Part shown: in pieces, positions 27,847 through 37,772 of the stretch | How the letters are laid out: every line of letters starts with the position of its first letter | Position numbering within the stretch: position 1 is the stretch's first letter | Source of the DNA: Nitzschia sp. DOCU1 | Lineage: Eukaryota > Bacillariophyta > Bacillariophyceae > Bacillariales > Bacillariaceae | DNA length: 64,000 nt | Assembly: GCA_951394045.1 (NCBI GenBank) | Contig: OX595987.1 | Coordinates: 2,604,001 to 2,668,000, forward strand | Direction: 5' to 3' | Notes under the pieces: model-generated | Seen by the model: only the letters and a program-made list of their open reading frames with translations | Told to the model about the DNA's origin: nothing | The model's database searches: none | Translations under genes and position numbers: made by a program

Positions 27847-29310
27847 TTATGTAGCTTTTGGTTTTATCGCAAAGGGATATCGTGCATAGACTTCTTGGTC
27901 AGTGGGGTCGTCAGAACTGCCCATTTGGAGTCGTTCTACTGCAGCCCAGGCGCTCATGGCACCTTGATCGGTACATAATCGTGGCGGGGGCACCGTCATG
28001 CTCCATTCATGTTTTTCACATAATGCCTCGAGACGACTTCGAATCTCCATGTTGGCAGCTACTCCACCGACAAGTGCTAGCGTCTTAATTCCGTCAGTTT
28101 CCGCAATTCCCATGGCACGTCCAAGTCTTTCTTCCACATGAATAATGGCGGTATTCTGAAACGAGGCAGCCAAGTTGGCTCGATCACTTTCGTCCAGATC
28201 CTCCACAGAATTCAAGCCACGCTGAGATGCCAGATCCTCCGCCGCGCGACGAACATTGGTTTTCAAACCCGAGTAGCTAAAATCACAGTTCTTGCGATGT
28301 TGGAGAGGGACAGTCAAGGGTATAGCCGTAGGGTCACCTTTCTTTGCTAACGCCTCGACTGCTGGGCCACCACCACCTCCCACAGGAAGTCCAAGTAATC
28401 TAGCCGTTTTGTCGTAGGCCTCTCCCAAAGAATCGTCCGTGGTTCCACCCAGTATAGAGTATTGTCCAATCCCCATGCATTTGAGAATTTGGCAGTGTCC
28501 GCCGGATACCAAAAGCGCCAAAAAAGGAAAGTGCAAGTTTGGATTTTCCAGACGAGCCATTAGAATATGAGCCTCCAAGTGATGGACTCCCACAAATGGC
28601 TTGTGATGTTCCATCGCCAGCTCTCGGGCACGGTTGCAGCCCACTCGAAGGCAAATGGCCAAACCGGGGCCCACCGTCACTCCAATGGCGTCTACTTCAT
28701 CCAGTGACATGTTGGCGTTCTTCAAGGCCAGCTCAATGACTCGGTCCAAATTTTGTTCATGGGCTGTTTTAGCCAGTCCAGGGACCACACCGCCCCACTC
28801 TTCATGGATTTCCGCTTGAGATGCCAAGGCCTCTCCCAAAATCACCCCATCGCTCCGTACGATGGCCGCACCCGTATCATCACAAGAACTTTCGATGCCC
28901 AGCACCGTGAATGGTTTCGTCACATCAGGCAATCCCGACTTGGCTTGAAAGGTGGTGCCGTTTTCGCCTCCCGGTTGATACGTGACGCTGAATTGTCCTC
29001 GATCGACGGCCTTGGCCATGCCAATGAATTGACTTCGCTTGGCTTTGGCTAATTCTTTTCGTTGTTTACGTTCGTCTTTTTTCAGCTGTCGTAAAATTTC
29101 GGTGGAGTTCGAGTCGGTGGTTTCTTCAATGGAGGAAGAAGAAAGGAATCGGGGGCATGGTCGAAATATCGTGTGATGACGCGAAGGCATGGAGGATACT
29201 GCCGACCAACCTCGCACTAAAATTTGCGGACGGGACGTGAAACAAAACATGATCCAGAAGACAACCGGGCAGAAGAAATGCAACATGAATGGACAGGCAC
29301 GGTTCGACAT
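27847..29310 (-). CDS. OSGEPL1: Organellar TsaD/Qri7/OSGEPL1 tRNA t6A protein
   Basis: 487 aa member of the Kae1/TsaD family, which transfers threonylcarbamoyl to A37 of ANN-decoding tRNAs. Motifs are LGIESSCDDTGAAIV, VVPGLAKTAHEQNL, the metal site HHLEAH, LLVSGGHC, DDSLGEAYDKTARLLG and FSYSGLKTNVRR, all family-typical and intact. An N-terminal extension of ~110 residues begins with a hydrophobic segment (MLHFFCPVVFWIMFCF), consistent with mitochondrial or plastid targeting. This is the bacterial/organellar type rather than cytosolic Kae1. The ATG at 29310 is used; a TTG upstream is not credible. Confidence 0.92.
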   Translation of the reverse strand: MSNRACPFMLHFFCPVVFWIMFCFTSRPQILVRGWSAVSSMPSRHHTIFRPCPRFLSSSSIEETTDSNSTEILRQLKKDERKQRKELAKAKRSQFIGMAKAVDRGQFSVTYQPGGENGTTFQAKSGLPDVTKPFTVLGIESSCDDTGAAIVRSDGVILGEALASQAEIHEEWGGVVPGLAKTAHEQNLDRVIELALKNANMSLDEVDAIGVTVGPGLAICLRVGCNRARELAMEHHKPFVGVHHLEAHILMARLENPNLHFPFLALLVSGGHCQILKCMGIGQYSILGGTTDDSLGEAYDKTARLLGLPVGGGGGPAVEALAKKGDPTAIPLTVPLQHRKNCDFSYSGLKTNVRRAAEDLASQRGLNSVEDLDESDRANLAASFQNTAIIHVEERLGRAMGIAETDGIKTLALVGGVAANMEIRSRLEALCEKHEWSMTVPPPRLCTDQGAMSAWAAVERLQMGSSDDPTDQEVYARYPFAIKPKAT

Positions 29311-30028
29311 TGGAGTGTGTTTATGTGTCCCCTGCCAATCTCGCTTGGTCGTCAATCACGGAATTTCTGTCTTGTGTGCCGTTTGGTTCTCAGTCCGACT
29401 TTCGAAGACTCCCTCTTTCGTTTTAAAAAGAGTACCGATCAAACTATCGTTCGGTCCCTCTGCTTGTGTGGGATTAATAGAAGGCTTGTAATTGTATCCT
29501 GGTGGATGGGGTGATGAGTATCATGAACACTGATCACATCCAACATCATGGTTTGCTCTCGATCGTTGTGATCTGTTGTTCGATATTTTTGGATGGCCGA
29601 GCGCTCTCGCTGATTTTGTGATGGGAGTGCTCATGCTAGTCGAAAGAGTCATTTTAGTCATTCGACGACGCAGGCCGGCGCGGGCGCGCCAATTCTGCGG
29701 CGCCTTTCCCGCCACAGTTTTTCTCGGGAGGCGTTAGCTATCCCAAGCACCACTGCACTATTTCATAAGTCCTTGGCTAGTCTCGGAAATCACCAGGATC
29801 GGATTCGTCCCGTGTACTCGACAGTAAAGTACTCCCAAGGAGAAGTTATCAAACAATTAGCAATTTACACTGCTGTCCGTATTAGAAGTCATATATGGAG
29901 TAGTTTGTTTTGACCACCCAGAAGGCCGCGCAGGAGTATTCTTTCCTGCTTTCCCGTCAATCAGAAATAGATTTATGTTCATGTCAGTGTTGTCAGTGAT
30001 TCAAAGGGGAAATAGAATTGGGGGGTGT
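29311..30028. other. Intergenic region upstream of TsaD
   Basis: 718 nt without a supported gene. It has a very GC-rich patch near 29670-29705 with GGCCGG and GGGCGCGCC. The part nearest 30028 is the 3' flank of the next gene. Confidence 0.4.
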
Positions 30029-30677
30029 TTACTCCTTCTTGTCATCTTTCTTGAATTTGTCAATAACGTTGGCTTGAATCCATGGCGTGGTCGACAAGGC
30101 TAGACCGATTCTGAGGGGTACGGCAAATCGAGCAAAGTTGACAAAGGCAAAGGCTTCGGCACCCAGTTTAGACATGTCTTCACTGTTGGAAAGGTCAGGC
30201 CAGTGTCTATAAAGATTCGGATATCAACAACAAAAGATAATGTCAGCAAAATCAGGCACATGACAACATTGCTGATTCACAGCATCATCATCATTTCACT
30301 ATTACTCACCCTGCGACCTCTCGGTAACCAAAGATGCAAACGGGGATCGAAACGAACCAAAATGCGAGTTCCCAGAGAGCATATGAAACAATACCCGCAG
30401 TCCCCGATTCTTTGACTTGTTTCATTAACTTTTGCGTTTCCGTCATTTCCTTTTCTTCTTCTTTGGGGATTTCTGCCACGGATACGTTGGCGCCGTTGAT
30501 GGATTCTGTTGGGACGCTCTCTGTCACTTCTTCCAAAGTGGGCGGAGCCATGAAAACAAGATTATTGGTAGATGGTGTTGTTACCATTACTCGTCGGGCG
30601 CTAAATGCCGGGGTCGGAGCAAAGGCCTGTGTCGTCGAGGCCAATGCAAGGAAAAGGAAAATTGCCGATTTGATCAT
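30029..30677 (-). CDS. Plastid DUF1279-like small membrane protein, two exons
   Basis: 181 aa. Exon 1 is 30310-30677 and exon 2 is 30029-30206; the 103-nt intron has GTGAGT and TTATAG borders and phase 2+1 (codon GG|A), joining YREVAG to HWPDLS. The presequence MIKSAIFLFLALASTTQAFAPTP carries a textbook AFAP plastid motif. The mature part has an acidic linker, then VKESGTAGIVSYALWELAFWFVSIPVCIFGYREV and FVNFARFAVPLRIGLALSTTPWIQ, two membrane-associated segments that resemble DUF1279/FAM210-type proteins of algae and plants. The function is unknown. The exon-2 peptide would be missed without the intron. Confidence 0.85.
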
Positions 30678-31515
30678 TGTGTTGTGTAAATGCTGATCGA
30701 TCGTAAAAGGAGACTGTGGTACTGACTTTTTGCCGGGCCGTCGAGCAAAGTGCTCAAGCTGATGTTTTCGTTGCTAGTGTGGAAATTATGAGAAGAAAGT
30801 GATTGATTGAACGACCACAAAACAAGCCAACCAAGAGACACGAAAAGTGTGGTGTCGTGTCGAAAGAAATCGGGTTGCGCAATGACGTGTTTTCGATGTT
30901 GATGCTGACCCATTCGTGTCGTCATTCCTGACTGGACTCATTGGACTATCCTTGCATGTCAGTCCGTCCGGCTGCCCTACCAACCTGGATTCGCGACTCG
31001 TGACCCAACCATTCCACCTGTAACGAGTGGTGGCATCATCTACCCGAACACTAAAAGACGAACAACAACACGGCTTTTTCAATTCTAATTCCGTTTGAGC
31101 CTCAGCAAGTCAATAATTTAACAAAAGAAAACCATCAAGCTAGACGGCGGGGGTTCAAAGGTACTAGAAGGCACGAGACCGGCGATACCTGGACTTTTGA
31201 CAACGACATGCCATTCCCGTGCTAGCTCTATGTGGGGCAAAGAAAGAAAATATCTTCGCAAGTAAATAGCAAGCCGCGGTTTTTAATGTTATTGGCTTAC
31301 AGCTATTTCTCTTTTTGTGATTTTTCTGCTTTCTCTTGTATTGTTTATTTGATTTTGTAATGGCGTCGCCAAATGATGTAATGTAGAACCTCGTCTCCCA
31401 GCAGCTAAAGAATGGTTTCCAAAAAGGCCATGGCTGTCCTTGATCACTAATAGCTAGTACAGTCTATTGTGAATGGATGAATCTCCCATGCGTATGGTGC
31501 GTGCCAAAAAGACAG
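30678..31515. other. Intergenic region, no gene seen
   Basis: 838 nt between two minus-strand genes. It holds the promoter of the DUF1279-like gene on its left side and a T-rich 3' flank near 31280-31350 on its right. No ORF with protein-like features was found. Confidence 0.4.
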
Positions 31516-32088
31516 CTATGCATGCAAGAACCGACAATTATCGCCAAACCGGCAGCCCCCAGGGGATCTGAAGAACTTGCAGATTTGTTGTTGTTGGTGC
31601 TGGCGCGGACCACCGCCGCCACCACCACCCGAATTATAATGTGGCTGGTGATGTTGTTGTTGTTGTTGTTGTTGTTGTGCACGAGGAGGTGGCGCAGCAG
31701 CCTGTAACGAGGTCATTTGGTGAGTAGGAGGAGGAGCGGACGATACACAGGATGCACAAACGCCCCCATGTGAAGGAGCACATTGACATCCGTGTTTAAA
31801 TCCTTTGCAGCAGGAACAATCACGACTTTCTGGGAACCAGAATTCATTGGCATGTTTGACCATGTGCGCAGGTAGACCAGATACTGTTGCCGGTTGAGAG
31901 TAGTGCTCCGGTGGGATGAGATCTTCGTCATCTTCCTCGGCCTCCATTTCTTGTTCAATCGTATCGACCATGTCGGCAAACTCATTGAACGATGCCTCGG
32001 TATACGACTCCTGCATCGATGCCATGGCTGCTGCGGGCGGGCCGCCAGGGGTGAAGGATGCTGCACCAGCATTCAACTGATTCGACAT
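31516..32088 (-). CDS. CCCH zinc-finger protein with Cys-rich module
   Basis: 190 aa from the ATG at 32088 (ctaccATG); the longer frame starts at a TTG. It contains an acidic helix (~35-60, FADMVDTIEQEMEAEEDDEDLIP), a compact Cys cluster (FWFPESRDCSCCKGFKHGCQCAPSHGGVCASC) that looks metal-binding but is not a standard finger, a Gln-rich stretch, a Gly run, and at the extreme C-terminus one CCCH finger (C-x8-C-x5-C-x3-H, ICKFFRSPGGCRFGDNCRFLHA). Single CCCH fingers usually bind RNA. The pairing with the Cys cluster is not one I can name. Confidence 0.82.
   Translation of the reverse strand: MSNQLNAGAASFTPGGPPAAAMASMQESYTEASFNEFADMVDTIEQEMEAEEDDEDLIPPEHYSQPATVSGLPAHMVKHANEFWFPESRDCSCCKGFKHGCQCAPSHGGVCASCVSSAPPPTHQMTSLQAAAPPPRAQQQQQQQQHHQPHYNSGGGGGGGPRQHQQQQICKFFRSPGGCRFGDNCRFLHA
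31651..31678 (-). repeat. (CAA)n microsatellite coding for poly-Gln
   Basis: A run of eight to nine TTG units on the plus strand encodes a Gln tract on the minus strand inside the CCCH protein gene. It is likely unstable in length. Confidence 0.9.
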
Positions 32089-32524
32089 GGTAGTGGTAGG
32101 TGGTATGAGGAGAGAGTAACGAACGTAATACTTTGAACAGTCTACACTGTCGTTCTGTGGTCCACAATGGAATAGTGGGTAGGCGAAGATTGCAATCAAA
32201 ATCCATCGCGATATCTTTGGCGGTAGGACTTTTCACCGCGCCCGCCGAAGCTTCTGACGGCGCCGCGCGGCTTCGGCCAGTCATCTTGCGTGTCAGCCAA
32301 CATCCGGCAGATGCAAGACGGGTGTCGAGGTACGTTCCGACCTGATTTGGGGGAGCTCGCGGCCGAATTCGGGTGAGCATTCCGGGTTCTGAACAAATGC
32401 CGACCTCACGACAAATGAGAAATTCCCTGTCTTTGTCGTCGTCAGCGAAATGGCATTTCATTTGTGAGGTTTTGTCTCTGTTTTCATTATTGCAATCCGA
32501 TCATGTTCAGAATAAGATAACACA
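32089..32524. promoter_or_regulatory. Divergent intergenic region, CCCH / permease
   Basis: 436 nt between divergent starts. The middle (~32235-32290) is GC-rich with GGCGCCGCGCGG. No gene was recognised. Confidence 0.4.
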
Positions 32525-33760
32525 ATGGACTCCTCTACTGCTGTTCTCGGCTATGCGTTACTATTTTCAAGCCTCGTGTGTTTAGGAACGTGGCCCGCCT
32601 TGTTGCGGTTAAGCTCCACTCCGAACGCGCCGAGAATTTGCGGCTGTTCTTTTCGAAATCGAGATACAAGATTTGCCTATCTGGACTATGCATTATCCTA
32701 TGCGGTGTCCTCCTCTATTCCATTAACATGGGCATTGTTACATAATGAAGAAGAATCCACAGCAGAGGGTTCCTCGTCATCGTCGCATCCAACGGCCCTG
32801 GTTTTCTCTGCATTGGTGGGTGGGTGTTTGTTAAGCTTGGGAAACATGTCGTTGCAATGGGGAACGACCATCTTTGGGGCTCCCCTGACTACGGTGGTTG
32901 CAATTCAGGCATCTCTGACAGTTCTGTTGGGGACATCTATCAACTACCTTTTGCAACCTGACATGACCCAGCGTCCTGATTTTCTTCTAGCCGGCGTCGT
33001 TGTATTTTGGGCAGCCATTGGACTAGCGACGAGAGCGCACTTGCTGTATGGAGAAGAACAAGACTCGAAAAGCTCATCGGAGGGCATTGAACTAGGGCCT
33101 GGAAAAAAGAGCAGTTATGGATCGCTCGAATCGAATGATTCCATAGAGTCTAACAGCTCGTTGGAGAATGGAGTTAGAACGACCGCGTTGGTGGTGGACC
33201 ACCTGCCATTACATCAAGTCAAGAGCGAGACACACTCGCCACGAGTGGCCTTGCTGGTATCCATCTTTGGAGGCTGCTGTTTTGGATTCTTTTCGCCCGC
33301 ATTCAATGTTGCCGTAAATGATCCTTTTCATTGGAGCGACGGCCGAAACGGCTCAACGCCACTTTCCGTTCCACTGGCCAATTTATGGTTCAGTGTGGCG
33401 TTTACTGTGGCTAGTTTCGCAGGCAACATCCCACTCATGTACAATCCCCCCGCTCCGTTTGGATTGCCGAAAACCACCCTTGCCGAGTACTGCGTAGAAA
33501 CTTGGTCGGAACGAAAACTGGCCATTCTGGCAGGCATCCTTTGTGGGTCAGCCAATTTGCTGCAGTTCCAGGGGGGCAGTTTGGTGGGCTTTGCCACAGC
33601 CGACTTGGTACAAGCCTTTCCACTTGTTTCGACGCTTTGGGATATCTTTTTGTTTGGAGAATACCAAAGGGCGGGTACCATGGTTGTCTTTTACCTTTTT
33701 GCCATGTATGCCATGTATTCGTGTGGCATTGGATTTCTCATCTCGAGCGCGGCCGCATAA
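32525..33760 (+). CDS. Ureide permease-like transporter (UPS family)
   Basis: 411 aa, about ten membrane helices. Family-typical stretches are YLDYALSY, LSLGNMSLQWG, LLGTSINYLLQPD, FGFFSPAFNVAVNDPFHW and the late GSANLLQFQGGSLVGFATADLVQAFPLVSTLW, which correspond to plant ureide permeases that move allantoin, uracil and related nitrogen compounds. A hydrophilic Ser/Glu loop (~180-230) sits in the centre, as in plants. Substrate in this organism is unknown; a purine-nitrogen role is inference. An inverted partial copy lies at 36180-36721. Confidence 0.87.
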   Translation: MDSSTAVLGYALLFSSLVCLGTWPALLRLSSTPNAPRICGCSFRNRDTRFAYLDYALSYAVSSSIPLTWALLHNEEESTAEGSSSSSHPTALVFSALVGGCLLSLGNMSLQWGTTIFGAPLTTVVAIQASLTVLLGTSINYLLQPDMTQRPDFLLAGVVVFWAAIGLATRAHLLYGEEQDSKSSSEGIELGPGKKSSYGSLESNDSIESNSSLENGVRTTALVVDHLPLHQVKSETHSPRVALLVSIFGGCCFGFFSPAFNVAVNDPFHWSDGRNGSTPLSVPLANLWFSVAFTVASFAGNIPLMYNPPAPFGLPKTTLAEYCVETWSERKLAILAGILCGSANLLQFQGGSLVGFATADLVQAFPLVSTLWDIFLFGEYQRAGTMVVFYLFAMYAMYSCGIGFLISSAAA

Positions 33761-34379
33761 AAAAGCCAATTCAATGAATTTTCCATTGCTGCCTGCTACT
33801 CATGACCTGCTACTCATGAAAAGCAGTGCTTGATCTCAGCTGACTCGCGAATTCTCATCCGTTAACTTTAGGAAAACCGTAAGGCGGGCATGATTCAGTA
33901 TTTGATCATGGGTTCCATATGATGGCGCCCAATGCTTCAACGTGGGTGGCTTTTTATAAGGGGTACGGCGATGCTAGGGCGCAAGGTGGGAAGCGAATGC
34001 GGGGATCCGTCCTGCGCCGACCCGATTCCAGGAAGCGACGCATCTCAGCAGATCGTAGGTCACCTATGGAGAGGGTGCGATGATTCGACAGTGAAACTTT
34101 CCGACAGTCAATACGGGGAGGCCCAAATTGAGTGTCGGGACAATGCCTTCTCGCTAGAAGAATTGCAGACCAAATTTTGAATGGAAAAAGGGTCATCCAA
34201 AGCGAAACTTGCTGACGAGGAAAAAATGATCGATTGGGCCAAAGAGATGCTACGGGCAAAACACTGTTTTAATAGTAGTAGTAAAACACCTAATTGTTAC
34301 ACCATGCTGTCCCCATTTCATTTCTCACTTATTGTTGGTAGGCCTATCCGGTAAGCGCTTCAAACTTGGGAGAGTATGA
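33761..34379. other. Intergenic region with 14-nt tandem repeat
   Basis: 619 nt between converging genes. Two perfect adjacent copies of CCTGCTACTCATGA lie at 33792-33819, just past the permease stop. A short plus-strand ORF (33932-34180) has no protein-like signature and is not called. Confidence 0.45.
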
Positions 34380-35606
34380 CTAGTAGTCACCATTTGACAA
34401 GTCGTCGTCGTCATCGTCGTCTTCATCATCATATAGGAAGTCACCAGTTTTGATGAGGTTATTATCGATCGTCAAAGTCTTGAGATAGTATGGGTAAAAT
34501 TCTAATCCGTTGGCAATATGCACTGCACCAAACGGGCCGATTCGGTTGCATGCAAGCTTCAGCACTCTGAGACGATAAAGATGCTGAATTCCAATGGAGA
34601 TGTGCCCTGCACCAATGTCACCAATGCTGTTCGACTCAAGGTCCAGCGTCATGAGGTTTGGAATATGTTGCAATCCTTTGGCGACGTATTCTAGACCAAT
34701 GTCACCAATGATGTTGTTCTTCAGGCACAGTTCCGTCAGATGTGGAATATGTTGTAGTCCATTGGCAAGGTGAAAAGCACCATCCGCGTCGATGGAGTTA
34801 TTATTAATGGTCAAGGTCTCGAGAAGTGGAACATGCTGAAATCCTTGGTTGGCGATATGCTCTAAACCACCAAACAGACCGATGTCGTTGTACCCAAGAT
34901 TCAGCACTGTGAGATGTCGAATATGACGCAATCCATTCGAGAGATGCTGTGCTCCGATCGCACTGATATTGTTCTTCTCCAGGCCCAGTGTCGTGAGATA
35001 TGGAACATGTTGGAAACCTTTGGCGATGTGTTTGACACCCTCGTCACCAATGATGTTGTTCTTCAGGCATAGCTCCGTCAGATTGGGAACACGCTGCAGG
35101 GCCTTAGAGAGGTGTTCTGCACCACGGCACCTGATACGGCTACCTGTGAGGTCCAGAGTCGTGAGAAACTCAAGTGGTGGAACATGCTGCAAGGCCTTGG
35201 AGATTTCTTCAACAATTGGACGGCGGTAGCTGTTCCACCGGAGGTGCAGCTCTTTGAGTTTTGGAACATGTTGCAAAACACTGACAACTCTTGCTGTATC
35301 CGAAGCTGAGAGGACCCATCCTGCGTCATCATTGGCAACCGTTAGACTCCAAGAATGATTGTTACACGATGCTACCACTAGTAGACATGGCTGGACATGA
35401 GACTTGCCTTTACCTTCATTCATCAACCATAGACGTGTCACATGATTTGCAACTAGTCTATTTTGTTTCAAGAACTCGTCCCATTGAAAGAGTTCTTTTG
35501 AACCACGGATTTTGATTTCATCGACTCTCCCACGACGAAGAACTAAGCCTTGAATGGGATCCAGAATCAAAAGAAATTCTTCGCCCTTGGGGAGGAGATC
35601 TGTCAT
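34380..35606 (-). CDS. Leucine-rich repeat protein (RNI-like)
   Basis: 408 aa. After an N-terminal region of ~110 residues without clear domain, about nine LRRs of ~27-29 residues follow (for example LTELCLKNNIIGDEGVKHIAKGFQHVP and LTTLGLEKNNISAIGAQHLSNGLRHI), the ribonuclease-inhibitor subtype. Two units are nearly identical (LTELCLKNNIIGD at about 190 and 300), pointing to internal duplication. The end is a poly-Asp tail (DDEDDDDDDD). No NACHT, kinase or signal domain is seen. It may be a protein-binding scaffold. Confidence 0.85.
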   Translation of the reverse strand: MTDLLPKGEEFLLILDPIQGLVLRRGRVDEIKIRGSKELFQWDEFLKQNRLVANHVTRLWLMNEGKGKSHVQPCLLVVASCNNHSWSLTVANDDAGWVLSASDTARVVSVLQHVPKLKELHLRWNSYRRPIVEEISKALQHVPPLEFLTTLDLTGSRIRCRGAEHLSKALQRVPNLTELCLKNNIIGDEGVKHIAKGFQHVPYLTTLGLEKNNISAIGAQHLSNGLRHIRHLTVLNLGYNDIGLFGGLEHIANQGFQHVPLLETLTINNNSIDADGAFHLANGLQHIPHLTELCLKNNIIGDIGLEYVAKGLQHIPNLMTLDLESNSIGDIGAGHISIGIQHLYRLRVLKLACNRIGPFGAVHIANGLEFYPYYLKTLTIDNNLIKTGDFLYDDEDDDDDDDLSNGDY

Positions 35607-36179
35607 GGCAGCAAAAGCAACTGGCTGTCTTTGCTATCACAAGGAAAGTAGAAAATGACTTTGATTGAGAATCGAATGAATTCTGTTCACAGCATTCGTA
35701 ATGCCATAGCAGCCATCATCATTGTCGCAAGGCGCAGGAGTCGGCGGTTCGTTGTTTTTCGCTTCGGCGCGAAAAGATGAGAAGCGAAAATGAAGGCGCG
35801 CGATCGGATATCCTCTGCTTCACATCAATGAGCAGCTATGTATGGATGGTATGCTCTAGCATACCGGTCCATGGATGACGTCATCCATTTGCATCATCAT
35901 TTTTCTCGGGGGATGGCGCTGAAAAGTAGTTGTACCGATCCTTGAGCATGTCACCTCTTGGCTCACTCTTCCAAAAGCCATCGCCGTCACTATGCAGATC
36001 TTTCGTTTGGACGACCCTGTTCGTTTGCTCGCATGCACGTTAAGTCTTTTTCACGGTGGATTGCAACTTTTCTGTCAGTTCCCGCTTTGTTGATTTCAAT
36101 CCCGAATGGATTCACTTCTATGGACGTGACCCATCACGAGTAGAACAATGGAAATGGAATGCAATCATTCTAATTCCAT
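35607..36179. promoter_or_regulatory. Upstream region of LRR gene with 18-nt palindrome
   Basis: About 570 nt. It contains a perfect 18-nt palindrome ATGGATGACGTCATCCAT (35871-35888) centred on TGACGTCA, about 265 nt upstream of the LRR start. No gene was recognised. Confidence 0.5.
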
Positions 36180-36721
36180 TAGTCGTTCTTCTTCCATTCT
36201 CCAAAGAGCTGTCGGACTCTATGGAATCACTCGGTTCCAGCGATCCATAACTGCTCTTCTTTCCGGGTCCCAGTTCAATGCCCGCCGATGAGCTCTTCGA
36301 GTAGTTCTTCTCCATACAGCAAGTGCGCTCTCGTGACCAGTCCAAGGGCTGCCCAAAACACAACGACGCCCGCTAGAAGAAAATTGGGGCGCTGGGACAT
36401 GTCAGGTTGTAAAAGATAATTGATAGATGTCCCCAGCAGCAGCGTCAGAGATGCCTTAATTACAACCACAGTAGTCATGGGCGCCCCAAAGGTGGTCGTT
36501 CCCCATTGCAACGACATCTTTCCCAAGCTCAACAAACAACCACCGGTCAATGCAGAGAGAACCACGGCAGTTGGGTGCGATGATGACGAGGAACCCTTTG
36601 CGGATTCTAATTCTTCATTATGTAACAATGCCCATGTTAATGGAATAGAGGAGGACACCACATAGGATAATGCATAGTCCAGATAGGCAAATCTTGTATC
36701 TCGATTTCGACATGAATCCAT
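36180..36721 (-). pseudogene. Inverted partial copy of the ureide permease
   Basis: Minus-strand copy of residues ~43-220 of the 32525 permease. It retains the reading RNRDTRFAYLDYALSYVVSSSIPLTW through LLYGEE at high identity, but the first ~42 codons are missing after ATGGATTC. One base is lost near 36305 (GAAGAACTACTCG against GAAGAACAAGACTCG), which shifts the frame; GPGKKSSYGSLE and DSIES continue in another frame. The later helices are absent. It is in inverted orientation, with the LRR gene between the two copies. Confidence 0.9.
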
Positions 36722-36756
36722 CTGCTAAAAAGGTGCGTCGGCGAGAGAAGTAGTCG

Positions 36757-37290
36757 CTACACAGACGTGGTTTCGGTAGAGGTTGTTGTTTTCTGCTTTT
36801 TTCTCTGAGCTCCCACTTCGGTCATTTTAGCTCGGTGGCGGAAAGGAGCATGCTCGGTTGCCATTGCGAGCTCGTGTACCGAGGCGGTACCACTCTTATA
36901 GTCACCCACCACATTGGCAAGAATGAGGGTTTTATGCAAATCGGGCATGGATCTTACTAGCGTTTGAATGGCGCTCCAGTCCAACATTCCATCTTAAAGT
37001 TAGCGTGTGAAAAGAGGAACCATTGGATCAGACGCCGAATAATACACCACTAATATCGAAGCAAATGCAATACAGTACTCACCATCTCGAACAACATGAA
37101 TGCAAAAGTCAGAATGGACGTGCTGCGGATCATCGGCATAAAGGACTAGTTCACATCCGAATTGAAGACCCGAATGGACGCGGTAGCCCTTGCCCTCGTA
37201 GTAACGGCGGACGAAAGCGATCTTTTCTTCGAATGGATCCATCATTACTATCTCTAATGATGGGGTTTGATGGAGTTTGAGATCGTACAT
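36757..37290 (-). CDS. tRNA-intron endonuclease catalytic-domain protein (EndA/Sen2-like), two exons
   Basis: 147 aa. Exon 1 is 37083-37290 and exon 2 is 36757-36992; the 90-nt intron has GTGAGT and TTTAAG borders and phase 1+2, joining VVRD-DGMLDWSAIQ. The protein is little more than the catalytic fold: GYRVHSGLQFGCELVLYAD (candidate catalytic Tyr), HSDFCIHV (His) and PDLHKTLILANVV (Lys), so the Tyr-His-Lys triad of tRNA-splicing endonuclease seems complete. HSDFCIHVV is closer to archaeal EndA (HSEYLVHV) than to typical Sen34. Whether it is Sen2, Sen34 or another subunit is unclear. A possible upstream exon cannot be excluded. Confidence 0.78.
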
Positions 37291-37772
37291 TCACGTAGCG
37301 ATCGAAACAATAAATCGGCGTCCCAATCAGACATGTGATGATCGAAATAAGTGGCCACAAATTCAGCTTTGGCCGACGTTGTGCATTCCAACCAGTCATG
37401 GACCAGTCACGAACCAGTCACTAACGGTAAAATGTGAAGGAAAAATGAGGCTCGTGGAATTCCATGAAGATGGCTCATGAGAACCCCCCATGCGAATCAT
37501 TGTTTGTTTGCCTGGAAATGACGATTCAAGATGCCCGATCATAAAGCTTCTCGTTTGACTCCGAAATATTCGTAGCAGTAGAAGTCAAGTGCTGTTGGGA
37601 ACGCTCCTTGGTTGTCGATTTGACCTGATGTTAAGGTTAGAAATAGTTGTAGGGAGGATCATTTTTTTTCGTAGCAGAACACCATATTCAACTATTAGGC
37701 GCGTTGTCGTTTCATGAACTTATTACAATTCTATTGTTCTATTATCTACAAGCCGTTCTTAGTCGCGGGCAT
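37291..37772. other. Intergenic region, no gene seen
   Basis: 482 nt between two minus-strand genes: promoter of the endonuclease gene and 3' flank of the START gene. An A/T run lies at about 37662-37669. Nothing else was recognised. Confidence 0.4.

Noticed and set aside
29670..29705. GC-rich palindromic patch considered as a terminator or mobile-element end
   Set aside because: Only short restriction-site-like palindromes; no flanking repeats or transposase remnants.
31141..31180. GGGTTCAAA-containing stretch considered as a tRNA T-loop
   Set aside because: No matching acceptor, D or anticodon stem could be folded around it.
33932..34180. 82-codon ORF between permease and LRR gene
   Set aside because: Mixed composition with no motif and no conserved context; the overlapping minus-strand ORF is equally featureless.
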